A stretch of DNA of 64,000 nt from Intestinibacillus sp. Marseille-P6563 (GCF_900604335.1 NZ_UWOD01000001.1:434001-498000); one strand, 5' to 3'; shown: positions 6,866 through 15,385, numbered from the stretch's first letter. Made by a program: numbers and translations. The notes: generated by a model not told the origin, from the sequence alone.

Positions 6866-8092
6866 TTGAAACTGACACGGCACAACGGACGCTCCGGCAA
6901 GCATGGCACCTATAATCCCCGGCACAATGACCGCCGGTTTGATGTGGAAAACAGCGAACACATTGACGCCCAGCGAGCTAAGAAAAATGTGTACTGGGAC
7001 TGCTACCGTGGTTTCACTACCCCGGAACTTCGGGAAAATCCGGAACAGCCGGATTTTAGCTTCGAAGAAATTGAGCGAATGTATTACTACGAACATTATT
7101 CCGACCATGTGGATGCCCAGAATGCCCGGAACGAGAAAACACGACACACCGAGCGCAACCGCACAGTGGAAGATCTTTTGAAAAATAACAAGACCTGTCC
7201 CGAGGAGAGTATTTACCAGATCGGCACCATGGAAGAATCCGTTCCACCGGGTGCGCTGGCACTCATTGTCAGCGAATTTTACGAGGAGTTTGAACGGCGC
7301 TTTGGTTCCCATATCCACATTCTGGACTGGGCGCTGCATCTGGATGAGGGTACGCCCCACATCCACGAGCGCCATGTGTTTGACTGCAAAAACCGGTATG
7401 GGGAGTTGTGCCCCCAGCAGGAAAAGGCGCTGGAGGAACTGGGCTTTGAATTGCCTGATCCGAGTAAACCCAAGGGCAAACACAACAACCGAAAACAGAC
7501 TTTTGATGCAGTATGCCGGACGATGCTCTTTGACATCAGCCTCAAACATGGGGTTCATCTGGAGCAGGAGCCGTCCTATGGCGGGCGGGCGTATCTGGAA
7601 AAGCAGGACTACATTCTGATGAAGCAAAAGGAGCAGCTGGCGGCGCAGGAACAGAAGCTGGAGGAGCTGACCCTGAAAATTGAGGATGTGGAAACACTTG
7701 TGGAGGAAGTTTCGGATATTGCCTATGACAAGGCGGTGGAGGTTGTCACCGATACTGTCCGGCAGGAAACCCACAAAGAGGATCTCCGGTTGGTGGAGGA
7801 AACGAAAAACTGGGTACTCTCGCCGGAACGGAAAGCTCCGCCAAAAGAGCGTGAGTATGCCGCCGCCCGGTTGGATGGGGTGATTTCAAAAATCAAAAAC
7901 GCCATGCAGTCAGCCCTGACAAAAATCCAGAAGAAGCTGATGCAGCCGGAGGTTAAACAGGTAGGTAAACAGCAGATTCAGGAAAAGGCCAAGGAATCCA
8001 TTCTTGCTTTCCTGAAAAAAGCCAAGCAGGACAGCGCACAGAGAGAATCCAAGCGGAAAAAGCGGCAGGAAAAGCAGGATATGGAGCTTTAA
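6866..8092 (+). CDS. mob: MOBV (Pre/Mob) family relaxase
   Basis: A 408-residue relaxase. The start is TTG at 6866 (KLTRHNGRSGKHGTYN follows) because GGAGGG lies 6 bases before it and the paralog begins at the same residue. Residues about 1-60 are the conserved N-terminus. The metal-binding motif HLDEGTPHIHERHVF, near residue 160, is the H-x-D-E-x-x-P-H-x-H of the MOBV group. The C-terminal 170 residues are coiled coil and basic. It would nick oriT in the preceding intergenic region and pilot strand transfer, using a resident element's secretion system. vapE follows 55 bp later. The copy appears intact, unlike the fused one at 26433-27461. Confidence 0.88.
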   Translation: MKLTRHNGRSGKHGTYNPRHNDRRFDVENSEHIDAQRAKKNVYWDCYRGFTTPELRENPEQPDFSFEEIERMYYYEHYSDHVDAQNARNEKTRHTERNRTVEDLLKNNKTCPEESIYQIGTMEESVPPGALALIVSEFYEEFERRFGSHIHILDWALHLDEGTPHIHERHVFDCKNRYGELCPQQEKALEELGFELPDPSKPKGKHNNRKQTFDAVCRTMLFDISLKHGVHLEQEPSYGGRAYLEKQDYILMKQKEQLAAQEQKLEELTLKIEDVETLVEEVSDIAYDKAVEVVTDTVRQETHKEDLRLVEETKNWVLSPERKAPPKEREYAAARLDGVISKIKNAMQSALTKIQKKLMQPEVKQVGKQQIQEKAKESILAFLKKAKQDSAQRESKRKKRQEKQDMEL

Positions 8093-8093
8093 G

Positions 8094-8128
8094 GTATCTG
8101 ATTTTGCGAAGAAATCAGATGCTTTTCT
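8094..8128 (+). terminator. Hairpin between relaxase and vapE
   Basis: GTATCTGATTT pairs with AAATCAGATGC and is followed by TTTTCTCTT. It is either a weak terminator or an attenuator reducing vapE expression. Confidence 0.5.
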
Positions 8129-8147
8129 CTTGAGGAGGTGAGAAACA

Positions 8148-9533
8148 TTGAACAGCGAATCGCAGAGTTTAGTGCCTGCAACCCAGCAGGCCGAAAGTGA
8201 GGAATTGGCCGTTGATGAAGTGCGGGAAAGTCTCTCCGTCACCGAGAAAGGACAACCGGCCAACACCATTGGAAATTGCCGCACAGTGTTTTGCCAAGAT
8301 CCGCTTTTGCGGGGCGCAATCCGACTAAATCTGCTGACCGACCGTGTGGACATTGTGCGGGATCTGGGTTGGCGCAGAAGCACCAGCGCCTTGACCGATA
8401 CCGATGTCAAATATCTGCTCCTTTACTTTGAGCAGAACTATGGCCTGACCAGTGAAAAGAAGCTGATGGCGGCGCTCTCCATCGTGGCAAACGAAAACTG
8501 CTATCATCCCATTCAGGATGTGCTCAATGGTCTGGTGTGGGACGGCATACCTCGGATGCACTCCTGCCTGCATTACTTTCTGGGGGCGGATGAGAGCGAC
8601 TATGTGGAAGAAATGCTGAAACACTTCTTGCTGGGAGCCATCCGCCGGGTGTTCCATCCAGGTTCCAAATATGAGGAGCTGCTTTGTCTGGTGGGCGGCC
8701 AGGGAGCCGGAAAGTCCACCTTCTTTCGATTCCTGGCTATACAAGATGAGTGGTTCTCCGATGACCTGAAAAAGCTGGATGATGATAAGGTGTTTGCCAA
8801 GCTGCAAGGCCACTGGATCATCGAGATGTCGGAGATGCTTGCCACCAGTAACGCCAAGAGCATCGAGGAGATCCGCTCCTTTATCAGTCGCCAAAAGGAA
8901 ACCTATCGCACACCCTATGAATCCCAGCCAAAAGACCGGCTGCGGCAGTGTGTGTTCGGTGGCTCCTCCAACACGCTGGACTTTCTGCCCCTTGACCGAG
9001 CCGGAAATCGCCGGTTCCTGCCGGTGATGATTTCCCCGGAGAAAGCGGAGGTTCACATTCTGGAGGACGAAGCCGCTTCCAGGGAATATCTGTTGCAGGT
9101 GTGGGCGGAGGCTATGACCATTTACCGCAGCGGAGAGTATTCCATGAAGTTTTCAAAGGCGATTCAGAAGCAGCTGGTGGAGGTTCAAAAGGACTTTATG
9201 CCGGAGGATACCGAAGCCGGGCAGATTCAGGGGTTTCTGGAACACTACACCGGCAATGTGGTCTGCTCCAAGCAGTTATTCAAGGAAGCGTTGGGACACG
9301 CCTTTGAGGAGCCGAAGCGTTGGCAGCTACACAACATCAACGAGATCATGAACACAGTGGTGACGGGCTGGAAGCCTTTCTCTAATCCTCGAATGTTTGC
9401 GGGCTATGGGCGGCAGCGTGGCTGGGAACGGGAGCTTTCCGGCAACGAACCGCCCGACAACGAAGGTGGATTTGTGGAGCTGAGCGAGGAAGAAGTCCGT
9501 CAACTGGAGCTGCCAAAGGAGTGGATTGCCTGA
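8148..9533 (+). CDS. VapE-family P-loop ATPase (primase-helicase-like)
   Basis: A 461-residue protein with a TTG start at 8148 and GAGGAGGTG just upstream. It has the virulence-associated E fold: Walker A GGQGAGKSTFFRFL near residue 183, Walker B-like HWIIEMSEM, an arginine-finger region (DRAGNRRFLPV) and a C-terminal winged region (NVVCSKQLFKEALGHAFEEPKRW). VapE proteins on mobile elements act as replicative helicases. The DNA just downstream is rich in GTTGC/GTTGTC repeats that could be its origin. The C-terminal 100 residues are the part retained in the relaxase fusion of the second element. Confidence 0.85.
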   Translation: MNSESQSLVPATQQAESEELAVDEVRESLSVTEKGQPANTIGNCRTVFCQDPLLRGAIRLNLLTDRVDIVRDLGWRRSTSALTDTDVKYLLLYFEQNYGLTSEKKLMAALSIVANENCYHPIQDVLNGLVWDGIPRMHSCLHYFLGADESDYVEEMLKHFLLGAIRRVFHPGSKYEELLCLVGGQGAGKSTFFRFLAIQDEWFSDDLKKLDDDKVFAKLQGHWIIEMSEMLATSNAKSIEEIRSFISRQKETYRTPYESQPKDRLRQCVFGGSSNTLDFLPLDRAGNRRFLPVMISPEKAEVHILEDEAASREYLLQVWAEAMTIYRSGEYSMKFSKAIQKQLVEVQKDFMPEDTEAGQIQGFLEHYTGNVVCSKQLFKEALGHAFEEPKRWQLHNINEIMNTVVTGWKPFSNPRMFAGYGRQRGWERELSGNEPPDNEGGFVELSEEEVRQLELPKEWIA

Positions 9534-9800
9534 TTTACAGGGCTTGTTGCCCAGTTGGTTGTCGGCTGGTTGCTGACTTTGTTGCTACAAAAACAGGGGT
9601 GCAGATACAATAAATACCCATAGAGCAAGGCTTTTTGGTGGGTATCTGTTCTCTGACAACGAAAGCAACGAGATTTCACAAGAAAATTTGAAAAGTAAGA
9701 AACGATGGTCAGACGATAGGTTACAGGTTTTTCGGAGTCCGTTGCCGGACTTCGTTGCCGATGCCCTTTGTCTGGCTTTTCTGATCTATGGAGGTAGCCT
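9534..9800 (+). repeat. Interspersed GTTGC/GACAAC repeats downstream of vapE
   Basis: 267 bp without a gene. Between 9541 and 9600 short units GTTGCCC, GTTGTC, GTTGCT and GTTGCT recur, and more occur near 9655-9760 (GACAACG, AGCAACG, CGTTGCC twice). Similar GACAAC/GTTGTC units fill 26216-26420 beside the VapE remnant of the other element. This resembles iterons of a replication origin. The unit length is too short to be certain. Confidence 0.4.
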
Positions 9801-9965
9801 ATGGAGAAAAACCAAAAGCAAGAAAACAAGCAGAGCAAAAAAGTAAAGTTTATCGTGATACGGGAGTTTTTAGGTGATAAAACCATGCAGGAAGCCTTTG
9901 AACAGCTCATTGAACGGCAAACCTGCGAACATTTTGAAGAATGGCTGGAACGCAAGGCAAGCTGA
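9801..9965 (+). CDS. Small conserved protein of serine-recombinase module
   Basis: 54 residues (MEKNQKQENKQSKKVKFIVI...), with a GGAGG site 6 bases upstream. The core FIVIREFLGDKTMQEAFEQLIE resembles small proteins that precede tndX-like recombinases in other clostridial elements (recall). Highly charged and soluble. It lies 75 bp before the recombinase and may be a recombination accessory factor. Function not shown. Confidence 0.65.
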   Translation: MEKNQKQENKQSKKVKFIVIREFLGDKTMQEAFEQLIERQTCEHFEEWLERKAS

Positions 9966-9974
9966 GGGTATTTG

Positions 9975-10003
9975 TTGAAGAAAAAACAGGGGCATGGTAT
10001 AAT
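9975..10003 (+). promoter_or_regulatory. Promoter of serine recombinase
   Basis: TTGAAG (9975-9980), a 17-bp spacer and TATAAT (9998-10003). ACAGGG and CCCTGT flank the -10 box as a widely spaced inverted repeat and could be an operator. Confidence 0.6.
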
Positions 10004-10040
10004 ATGTATATCGTGTCCCTGTTCATAGAAGGAGATTACT

Positions 10041-11687
10041 ATGAGCAGGAAAAAACAAGTCAATCAGAAAATCACAGCCCTCTATTGCCGTATTTCTCTG
10101 GACGATGGCGGCGATAACGAGAGTATGAGTATCAGCAACCAGAAACTTATGCTCCGGGACTTTGCCGAAAAAAACGGGATGTTCCAGTATGAGTATTATG
10201 TGGACGATGGTTACACAGGCCGTAATTTCAATCGTCCATCTTTTCAGCGTATGATTGCCGATATTGAGGCCGGTAAAATCGGTTGTGTCATTACCAAAGA
10301 CCTGTCCAGACTGGGAAGAAATTATATCGAAGCCGGAAGCTATATTGAAATCTTCTTCCCCAAACACAATGTCCGTTATATCGCCATTACCGATGGTGTG
10401 GACAGTTTGACCCGTCAGGAAATGGACATCACGCCCTTCAAGAATATCCTGAATGATATGTATAGCCGGGATATTTCCAAGAAAGTACTGGCGGGGCGTA
10501 TGACCCGTTCCCGACAAGGAAAGTTCTGTGGCGGACAGCCTCCCCTGGGGCTGATGCGTGACCCGGAGGATCGGGGGCATTTGATCCTTGACCCGGAGAC
10601 TGCGCCGGTGATTCGCAAAATCTATGACCTGGCACTGGATGGCTGGGGCTGTATGCGGATTGCCAAGCAGCTGATGGAGGACAAGGTTCCCATCACCAGA
10701 GTAAAAGGAAATACCGCCTGCGATGTCAACTACTATGCGTGGGGCGGCGCAAGAATCAGCCATATCCTGCGTAACCCCTTTTATAAGGGCGCTCATCTGG
10801 TTTGCCGGACTCACCAGAAAGGGATTCGCTCCAACACCTATGACATTATTCCCCGTGAGGACTGGGAAATCATTGAGGGCTGTCATGAAGCGATTGTGAC
10901 ACCGGAGGAATGGGAGCAGGTACAGGCCATCGTAGATCGCAGGCCACCTATTATGAAAGGCAATGCCTGCCCCTTCTACAACCTGTTCCACGGTATTATC
11001 TACTGCGCCACCTGTGGGAAATCTATGCAGGTGCGGTATGAGAAGGTCGGCAGAACTGGCACAAACCGCTTTACCGGCGAGCAGCGGGAACCGATTGATA
11101 AGGCGTATTATATCTGCCAGACCTATAACCGGCTGGGCAAAGGCGCCTGCACCAGTCACAAAATCGAAGCCAGGGATTTGTATAATCTCGTCCTGAAAGA
11201 CATTCAGGAACTGGCAGCGATGGCACTCAAAGATGCAGATGCCTTTTATCAGCGGTTGAGCAGCCGGATGGAGCGCCAGTATATGGCGGATGCTTCCGAG
11301 ATGCAGAAAGAGCGTGAACGCTTGGAAGCCAGAAACCGGGAAATTGACGATTTGTTCCTGAGTCTTTACACGGACAAGGCCAAGGGTGTGCTCTCTGAGC
11401 AGCGGTTTGTGAAGCTGACCACTGCTATGGAGCAGGAGCAGGAAGAAAATCAGCGCCGTTTGCAGGAACTGATTCGAATGCTTCAGCAGTCTGATTCTCA
11501 GGAAAGTGAAGTCCGCACCTTTATCCGGGAGATTCGGCAGTATGCCACCATACAGGAATTGGACGAAGCCGTTTTGAACCGGCTGATCAGTCGGATTCTG
11601 ATTGGCGAAGTCAAAAAGGTTGACGGACAAAAGGTGCAGGAAGCCAGGATTGTTTATAACTTTGTCGGGGAGATACTTAGTACTTAA
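10041..11687 (+). CDS. Large serine recombinase (TndX/TnpX type)
   Basis: A 548-residue recombinase with GGAG 8 bases before the ATG. The N-terminal resolvase domain holds the catalytic serine in CRISLDDGGDNESMSISNQ, plus VITKDLSRLGRNYIEAG. The recombinase domain (RMTRSRQGKFCGGQPPLGL) is followed by a zinc ribbon (CATCGKSM ... C) near residues 325-375, a coiled coil and a DUF4368-like tail (RILIGEVKKVDGQ...IVYNFVG). Such enzymes excise and integrate elements at dinucleotide cores. It is intact and has its own promoter. It differs strongly from the recombinases at 35118 and 42510. Confidence 0.92.
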   Translation: MSRKKQVNQKITALYCRISLDDGGDNESMSISNQKLMLRDFAEKNGMFQYEYYVDDGYTGRNFNRPSFQRMIADIEAGKIGCVITKDLSRLGRNYIEAGSYIEIFFPKHNVRYIAITDGVDSLTRQEMDITPFKNILNDMYSRDISKKVLAGRMTRSRQGKFCGGQPPLGLMRDPEDRGHLILDPETAPVIRKIYDLALDGWGCMRIAKQLMEDKVPITRVKGNTACDVNYYAWGGARISHILRNPFYKGAHLVCRTHQKGIRSNTYDIIPREDWEIIEGCHEAIVTPEEWEQVQAIVDRRPPIMKGNACPFYNLFHGIIYCATCGKSMQVRYEKVGRTGTNRFTGEQREPIDKAYYICQTYNRLGKGACTSHKIEARDLYNLVLKDIQELAAMALKDADAFYQRLSSRMERQYMADASEMQKERERLEARNREIDDLFLSLYTDKAKGVLSEQRFVKLTTAMEQEQEENQRRLQELIRMLQQSDSQESEVRTFIREIRQYATIQELDEAVLNRLISRILIGEVKKVDGQKVQEARIVYNFVGEILST

Positions 11688-11762
11688 GTTATCGTAATTA
11701 ATAGAGGATAGCTACTATTGTTTAAGGCTCGATGGTGCGTGAGAAAGGAGGTTTAATTTCAA

Positions 11763-12701
11763 ATGAAGATATTACTAAAGATTTGTGAATTTGTGGTTAC
11801 CATAGTTAATGTTATTGCAGCTATTCTTACAATTGTGCTTGCGGTTACACAAAACAGTCTTTCAAGTTGGCTTGCAGCAAGTATCTTCGTTCTCATTGGA
11901 AGCTCCATCCTTTTATATCTATGTTGGGTTCGGGAACATAGCAGACTTCGTGCACTTCGAATTTTGGCACATCGTGGTAGAGTAAATACAATTAATTATA
12001 TGGTTTATCTTGATTTTTTAACTCATAAATTCAATAATGATTATGATAATGAGCCAAAAACAAGTAGTTTAATAATTACTCGCAGTAACTTTACTTTTCA
12101 CTTTTTTAATGGATGTGCAGACAATAAAGTTATTGATGTTGATTATAGACATACATTCCATCTTATTAAACACGGCAAGAAATTTGATGCACTAATTTTA
12201 CATGCCATAGGTTCATTAGTGAGGATTCCTGAAAAAAATGACAGTAGAGAAAACCCAAGTACATTTATTAAATATCAAGATAAATATTATTCCATTATAC
12301 CTGAGCCTTGTACTGGAGACATGAGAAACCAACGCAATCAAGTTTTAGATAGAGTTCAATGCTCAATTCCAGCTATGAAAGCTCGGGAAGAAACACTAGA
12401 ATTTCATTATAGAATTAATGGCGAATTTGATGTAGATGATGATGATATATTTGTAATATATCCCCGCAATTACGGTAAAAAATTTAATAAAGAGGCAACA
12501 TTTCAATTGCTTTTTGATGATCTCTACTTTGCAGATATTCAACTTTTAACATTGCGTTATGACTATGTTATAGGTGGAGCGATCCAATATGTTGCACAAT
12601 TTGAAAGCGACGATGGCAAAACATATACCTGCACAGTAAAATCGTTAAAAGAGCGGAATATCTATATGATATCTATACGTCATAAAGCTTTCCTAGGGTG
12701 A
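11763..12701 (+). CDS. Unknown protein with two N-terminal membrane helices
   Basis: A 312-residue protein with a strong AAAGGAGGT site. Two hydrophobic helices (about residues 8-28 and 34-54) are separated by a very short loop, then about 255 soluble, beta-rich residues lacking cysteine clusters or familiar catalytic motifs. An acidic DVDDDDIF stretch lies around residue 224. The base composition is clearly AT-richer than the neighbouring recombinase, which points to separate acquisition. A membrane-anchored hairpin with a cytosolic sensor or effector domain fits the layout of several phage-defence effectors, but there is no motif to assign one. Confidence 0.7.
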   Translation: MKILLKICEFVVTIVNVIAAILTIVLAVTQNSLSSWLAASIFVLIGSSILLYLCWVREHSRLRALRILAHRGRVNTINYMVYLDFLTHKFNNDYDNEPKTSSLIITRSNFTFHFFNGCADNKVIDVDYRHTFHLIKHGKKFDALILHAIGSLVRIPEKNDSRENPSTFIKYQDKYYSIIPEPCTGDMRNQRNQVLDRVQCSIPAMKAREETLEFHYRINGEFDVDDDDIFVIYPRNYGKKFNKEATFQLLFDDLYFADIQLLTLRYDYVIGGAIQYVAQFESDDGKTYTCTVKSLKERNIYMISIRHKAFLG

Positions 12702-12740
12702 AATTTAACAATTACATTCTTAACAAGTGGAGAAACAACA

Positions 12741-13223
12741 ATGTATCAATTTCGTAAAGCAGCAATAGAAGACATTCCGTTACTGCTAAAATGTCGGCTT
12801 GCTTTGTTACAATCTGCAATCGGTGCAGGTAGTACAGATAAATGGAATTTTGTAAAGAATCAGGTCGAGCAATATTATAGAAACTCAATCCCAGATGAGA
12901 CACATATCGCATATCTTGCTTTTGATGGAAATACCTGTGTTGGTACAGGTGGAGTATGTTTTTATCAAGTGCTACCTACATACTATAAACCAACAGGGAA
13001 AAAAGCATATATAATTAATATGTATACTGCACCTAAATATCGAAGGCAAGGAATTGCAACACAAGTTTTAGATCTTTTAGTAAAGGAATGCCTTGATCGT
13101 GGAACTACTTACATCTCTTTGGAGGCAACAGATATGGGGCGACCTCTTTATGAAAAATGCGGATTTGCACCATTATATTCAGAGATGCAATATGTAAATG
13201 AAACATACGAGGGCCATAAATAA
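12741..13223 (+). CDS. GNAT-family N-acetyltransferase
   Basis: A 160-residue protein. Beta-strand IAYLAFDGNTCVGTGGVCF, then the acetyl-CoA loop YIINMYTAPKYRRQGIATQVL (R/Q-x-x-G-x-A signature) and GRPLYEKCGFAP at the C-terminal helix identify the GNAT fold. The substrate is unknown. It follows the two-TM protein by 40 bp, shares its AT-rich composition and is closed by a terminator, so the two form a cargo pair. Confidence 0.85.
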   Translation: MYQFRKAAIEDIPLLLKCRLALLQSAIGAGSTDKWNFVKNQVEQYYRNSIPDETHIAYLAFDGNTCVGTGGVCFYQVLPTYYKPTGKKAYIINMYTAPKYRRQGIATQVLDLLVKECLDRGTTYISLEATDMGRPLYEKCGFAPLYSEMQYVNETYEGHK

Positions 13224-13271
13224 TTTTTACTCATCCTATGTCAATGCTCTTATATAGTATTGCCGTTACTA

Positions 13272-13304
13272 AACCCTTCTCTTAACTGAGAAGGGTTATT
13301 TTTT
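13272..13304 (+). terminator. Terminator after GNAT gene
   Basis: AACCCTTCTC pairs with GAGAAGGGTT and is followed by ATTTTTT. Confidence 0.85.
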
Positions 13305-13334
13305 GCCTATTTTGAATTCATCACTTGACATTGT

Positions 13335-13616
13335 GGTAAAGAGCTGATGACCCAGGACGAGATCGCGGTGATGGACGGAGGCAAGTGTATCTTGCAGCTA
13401 CGAGGGGTACGGCCGTTTTTCAGCGACAAGTTTGATATAACCCGCCACCCTCGCTACAAATACCTTGCCGACGCCGACAAGAAAAACACATTTGACATTG
13501 AACGGTACATGAAACGCAGACCGGCCATCGTGAAGCCGGACGAGCCTTTCGATCTGTACGAATTGAAAGCAACCGACCTTCAACCCAACAATTCAAACGA
13601 ACGAAAGGAGAATTGA
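13335..13616 (+). pseudogene. virD4: 3' fragment of a VirD4/TraG coupling-protein gene (ICE A)
   Basis: The 5' side is cut at GGT AAA GAG CTG (GKELM); an in-frame stop lies 9 bases upstream. From GKELMTQDEIAVMDGGKCILQLRG the sequence runs closely parallel to the C-terminus of the virD4 piece at 25128-25957. This is the last ~93 codons of a coupling protein that recruits DNA to a conjugative type IV secretion channel. The rest of this gene is not in the window and would lie left of position 1 if the element between is an insertion. maff2 follows 3 bp later, as expected. Confidence 0.85.
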
Positions 13617-13619
13617 TCT

Positions 13620-13760
13620 ATGGATTTCTTCGCAAAGTCGATTGAGGTTTTGCAGACTTTGGTTATCGCGCTGGGCGGCGGCCTGTGCGTGTGGGGCGGC
13701 ATCAACCTTCTGGAAGGTTACGGCCAGGACAACCCCGCCTCCAATGCTCATGTACGGTAA
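13620..13760 (+). pseudogene. Maff2-family membrane protein gene, 3' truncated
   Basis: 46 codons (MDFFAKSIEVLQTLVIALGGG...) with one hydrophobic helix and the GGINLLEGYGQDNP signature of Maff2 proteins, which normally run some 20 residues longer with a second helix. After NAHVR the sequence changes to GGTAAAGTATCACA and stops. The same break, with the same following bases, ends the maff2 at 24924-25064, so this is the boundary of an inserted element. Confidence 0.8.
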
Positions 13761-13796
13761 AGTATCACAAGAAAATTATGTCGAATTGACAGCCGC
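13745..13796 (+). repeat. Left terminal inverted repeat of the maff2-inserted element
   Basis: AATGCTCATGTACGGTAAAG followed by TATCACAAGAAAA...TTGACAG is repeated, inverted and with few changes, at about 24889-24946. Both copies abut maff2 and point inward, so they look like equivalent ends of related elements. Confidence 0.65.
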
Positions 13797-13853
13797 CTCC
13801 GCTATACCGAATAAGGAAATAAAGAGTCCTCAAATTTTGCGCTACTAAATGAA

Positions 13854-13881
13854 GACGAGCGGAAGTAATCTCCCGCTCGTC
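13854..13881 (-). terminator. Terminator of tet(40)
   Basis: GACGAGCGG pairs with CCGCTCGTC just beyond the 3' end of the efflux gene. Confidence 0.6.
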
Positions 13882-13902
13882 AGTAAACTTAACTATGCCA
13901 TA

Positions 13903-15123
13903 TCAATCCCGCTTCTTTCCCGCCACCGGCACTAAGAACAGCGCGGGCAACAGCAGGAAAGCGGTACAGACCAGCCCCCAGGGTATGGACACCTGCTGGG
14001 CTACCAGCCCCACAATAGGCCCGCCGATGATCTGCCCGAAAGAGTCCAGCTGTCCGCTGGTGGAAAAGACTGTGGCGCGCATTTTCTCATCCACATGGTC
14101 GTTCATCCAGGCGGCCAGCACAGGCTCCTTGATGGTGCGCATAAGCCCCGCCAGCAGGAACACCAACAACATGAACCAAAAGCTCCGCCCCACCGCGAAG
14201 AGAACCAGGCACAGGATATACCCGGCGCTGGTGGACATGACCACACTGGTTCGGCTGACAGTCCCTTTTTTCTCCATGCGGGCGATGAGCAACTGAGAAG
14301 CCAGAATACCTAAGCCGCTGCCGATAAGACTGATAACACCGAACCAAGTGACGCTGTTCAGCGGCCCGATAACGGGTATTACCGTGTCATCCAGAAAATG
14401 AGCGGTGGAGAGCCGGTCAAAGCCTTCACTGGCAAGTCCCCCGCATAGTGTGATTGCTAAGAGCGCCAGCAACACAGGTGCGCCTTTCACAAAGCCCAGG
14501 TTGAGCTTGAACAGGCAGACAAAGTCTTTAAGCAAGCCCTGCCGTTCCTCAATAGCAGGGGAGAAGTTGGTTTCTGGCATGATGCGAACCAACACCAGCC
14601 CCAACAACAAGCACAAACTGCCCCCCAAGATGACAGGCATTTGCAGGTTTATGTTTCCCAGCAGTGTGCCCAGCACCACGCCCAGAACGCCGCCGATTTG
14701 CCCCATTTGACTGCCCCGCAGGAACACCTTGTCTATGGGTTTGTCCTCTTCCTCCGAGGCAATCCACGCCTCCAGAGCGCCGGTGATGAAGGTATCACCG
14801 CAACCCCAGACAACCTGGGCCAGCAGAACCGGCGCGAACCACGGTAGCGCACCCTCCATCAGAAAGCCCAGGCCGTAGAGGAACATTCCAATCAGCACCG
14901 AGCGCCGACGGCTATACAAATCCGCCACCACACCGGTGGGTATCTCGAACAGAAAGCAGGAGGTCTCCAGAACCGTCCCTACCAGGACAAGCTGGAAAGC
15001 ATCCAGCTGCACCACCTCCAGGTGGTACACGATGGAAAGCACTGTGGACATAGAAACCGCCAGGGAAAAGACAAATCGGAACAGCAGGTAGACAGAATAT
15101 GCCTTTGAATTTTTAGCAAACAT
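13903..15123 (-). CDS. tet(40): Tetracycline efflux MFS transporter, Tet(40)-like
   Basis: A 406-residue, 12-helix major facilitator. The helix 2-3 loop shows the MFS motif (GVVADLYSRRRSVLIG) and the protein matches my recollection of Tet(40) in length and in stretches such as VLETSCFLFEIPTG and AWMNDHVDEKMRATVF. It would export tetracycline with proton antiport at the cytoplasmic membrane. AAAGGAG lies 9 bases before the ATG. Upstream there is a consensus promoter, a 22-codon leader peptide and an attenuator-like hairpin, so expression is probably drug-inducible. The gene sits between a truncated maff2 and a mobC-relaxase module. A related MFS efflux protein is the alternative. Confidence 0.8.
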   Translation of the reverse strand: MFAKNSKAYSVYLLFRFVFSLAVSMSTVLSIVYHLEVVQLDAFQLVLVGTVLETSCFLFEIPTGVVADLYSRRRSVLIGMFLYGLGFLMEGALPWFAPVLLAQVVWGCGDTFITGALEAWIASEEEDKPIDKVFLRGSQMGQIGGVLGVVLGTLLGNINLQMPVILGGSLCLLLGLVLVRIMPETNFSPAIEERQGLLKDFVCLFKLNLGFVKGAPVLLALLAITLCGGLASEGFDRLSTAHFLDDTVIPVIGPLNSVTWFGVISLIGSGLGILASQLLIARMEKKGTVSRTSVVMSTSAGYILCLVLFAVGRSFWFMLLVFLLAGLMRTIKEPVLAAWMNDHVDEKMRATVFSTSGQLDSFGQIIGGPIVGLVAQQVSIPWGLVCTAFLLLPALFLVPVAGKKRD

Positions 15124-15223
15124 GAAGTTACATTCTCCTTTACGAATCAGTGGGTTGTTTTGTGAAACAAGCCCGACTGCCGCGCAGGAAGGGCAAACTT
15201 CTCAGCCCTTTCTAACAGTGATT
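15124..15223 (-). promoter_or_regulatory. Attenuator-like leader of tet(40)
   Basis: Between the leader peptide stop and the tet(40) start, the transcript can form AAGGGC...GCCCTT (about 15193-15213) and a GGCTTGTTTCAC...-type second hairpin. This resembles tet leader attenuation. Confidence 0.5.
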
Positions 15224-15292
15224 TTAGAAAAGGCCTCCTAAAGTGCCCAAAGCGCCGTTAAAAGACTTGTTTCTGTTTTTGCAGTTTGCCAT
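15224..15292 (-). CDS. Leader peptide of tet(40)
   Basis: 22 codons (MANCKNRNKSFNGALGTLGG, then LF) with CGGAGG 8 bases before the ATG, located between the promoter and tet(40). The size and place match leader peptides that couple ribosome stalling by tetracycline to read-through of a downstream attenuator. Inference from layout. Confidence 0.65.
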   Translation of the reverse strand: MANCKNRNKSFNGALGTLGGLF

Positions 15293-15345
15293 ATGAATAC
15301 CTCCGATACTGAAATTAGAACAACATGGCTGTTCTTCTTCGCGAT

Positions 15346-15374
15346 ATTATAGCAAATGGGCTTTGTGTTGTCAA
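15346..15374 (-). promoter_or_regulatory. Promoter of tet(40) leader transcript
   Basis: On the - strand, TTGACA (15374-15369), a 17-bp spacer and TATAAT (15351-15346): a perfect consensus promoter. Confidence 0.85.
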
Positions 15375-15385
15375 TGTAAAGAGAA

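Noticed and set aside
6596-7774. 392-codon - frame across oriT and relaxase
   Set aside because: Overlaps the HUH relaxase and a conserved non-coding block.
10023-11630. 535-codon frame opposite the serine recombinase
   Set aside because: Shadow of a well-supported recombinase with all domains; no ribosome site.
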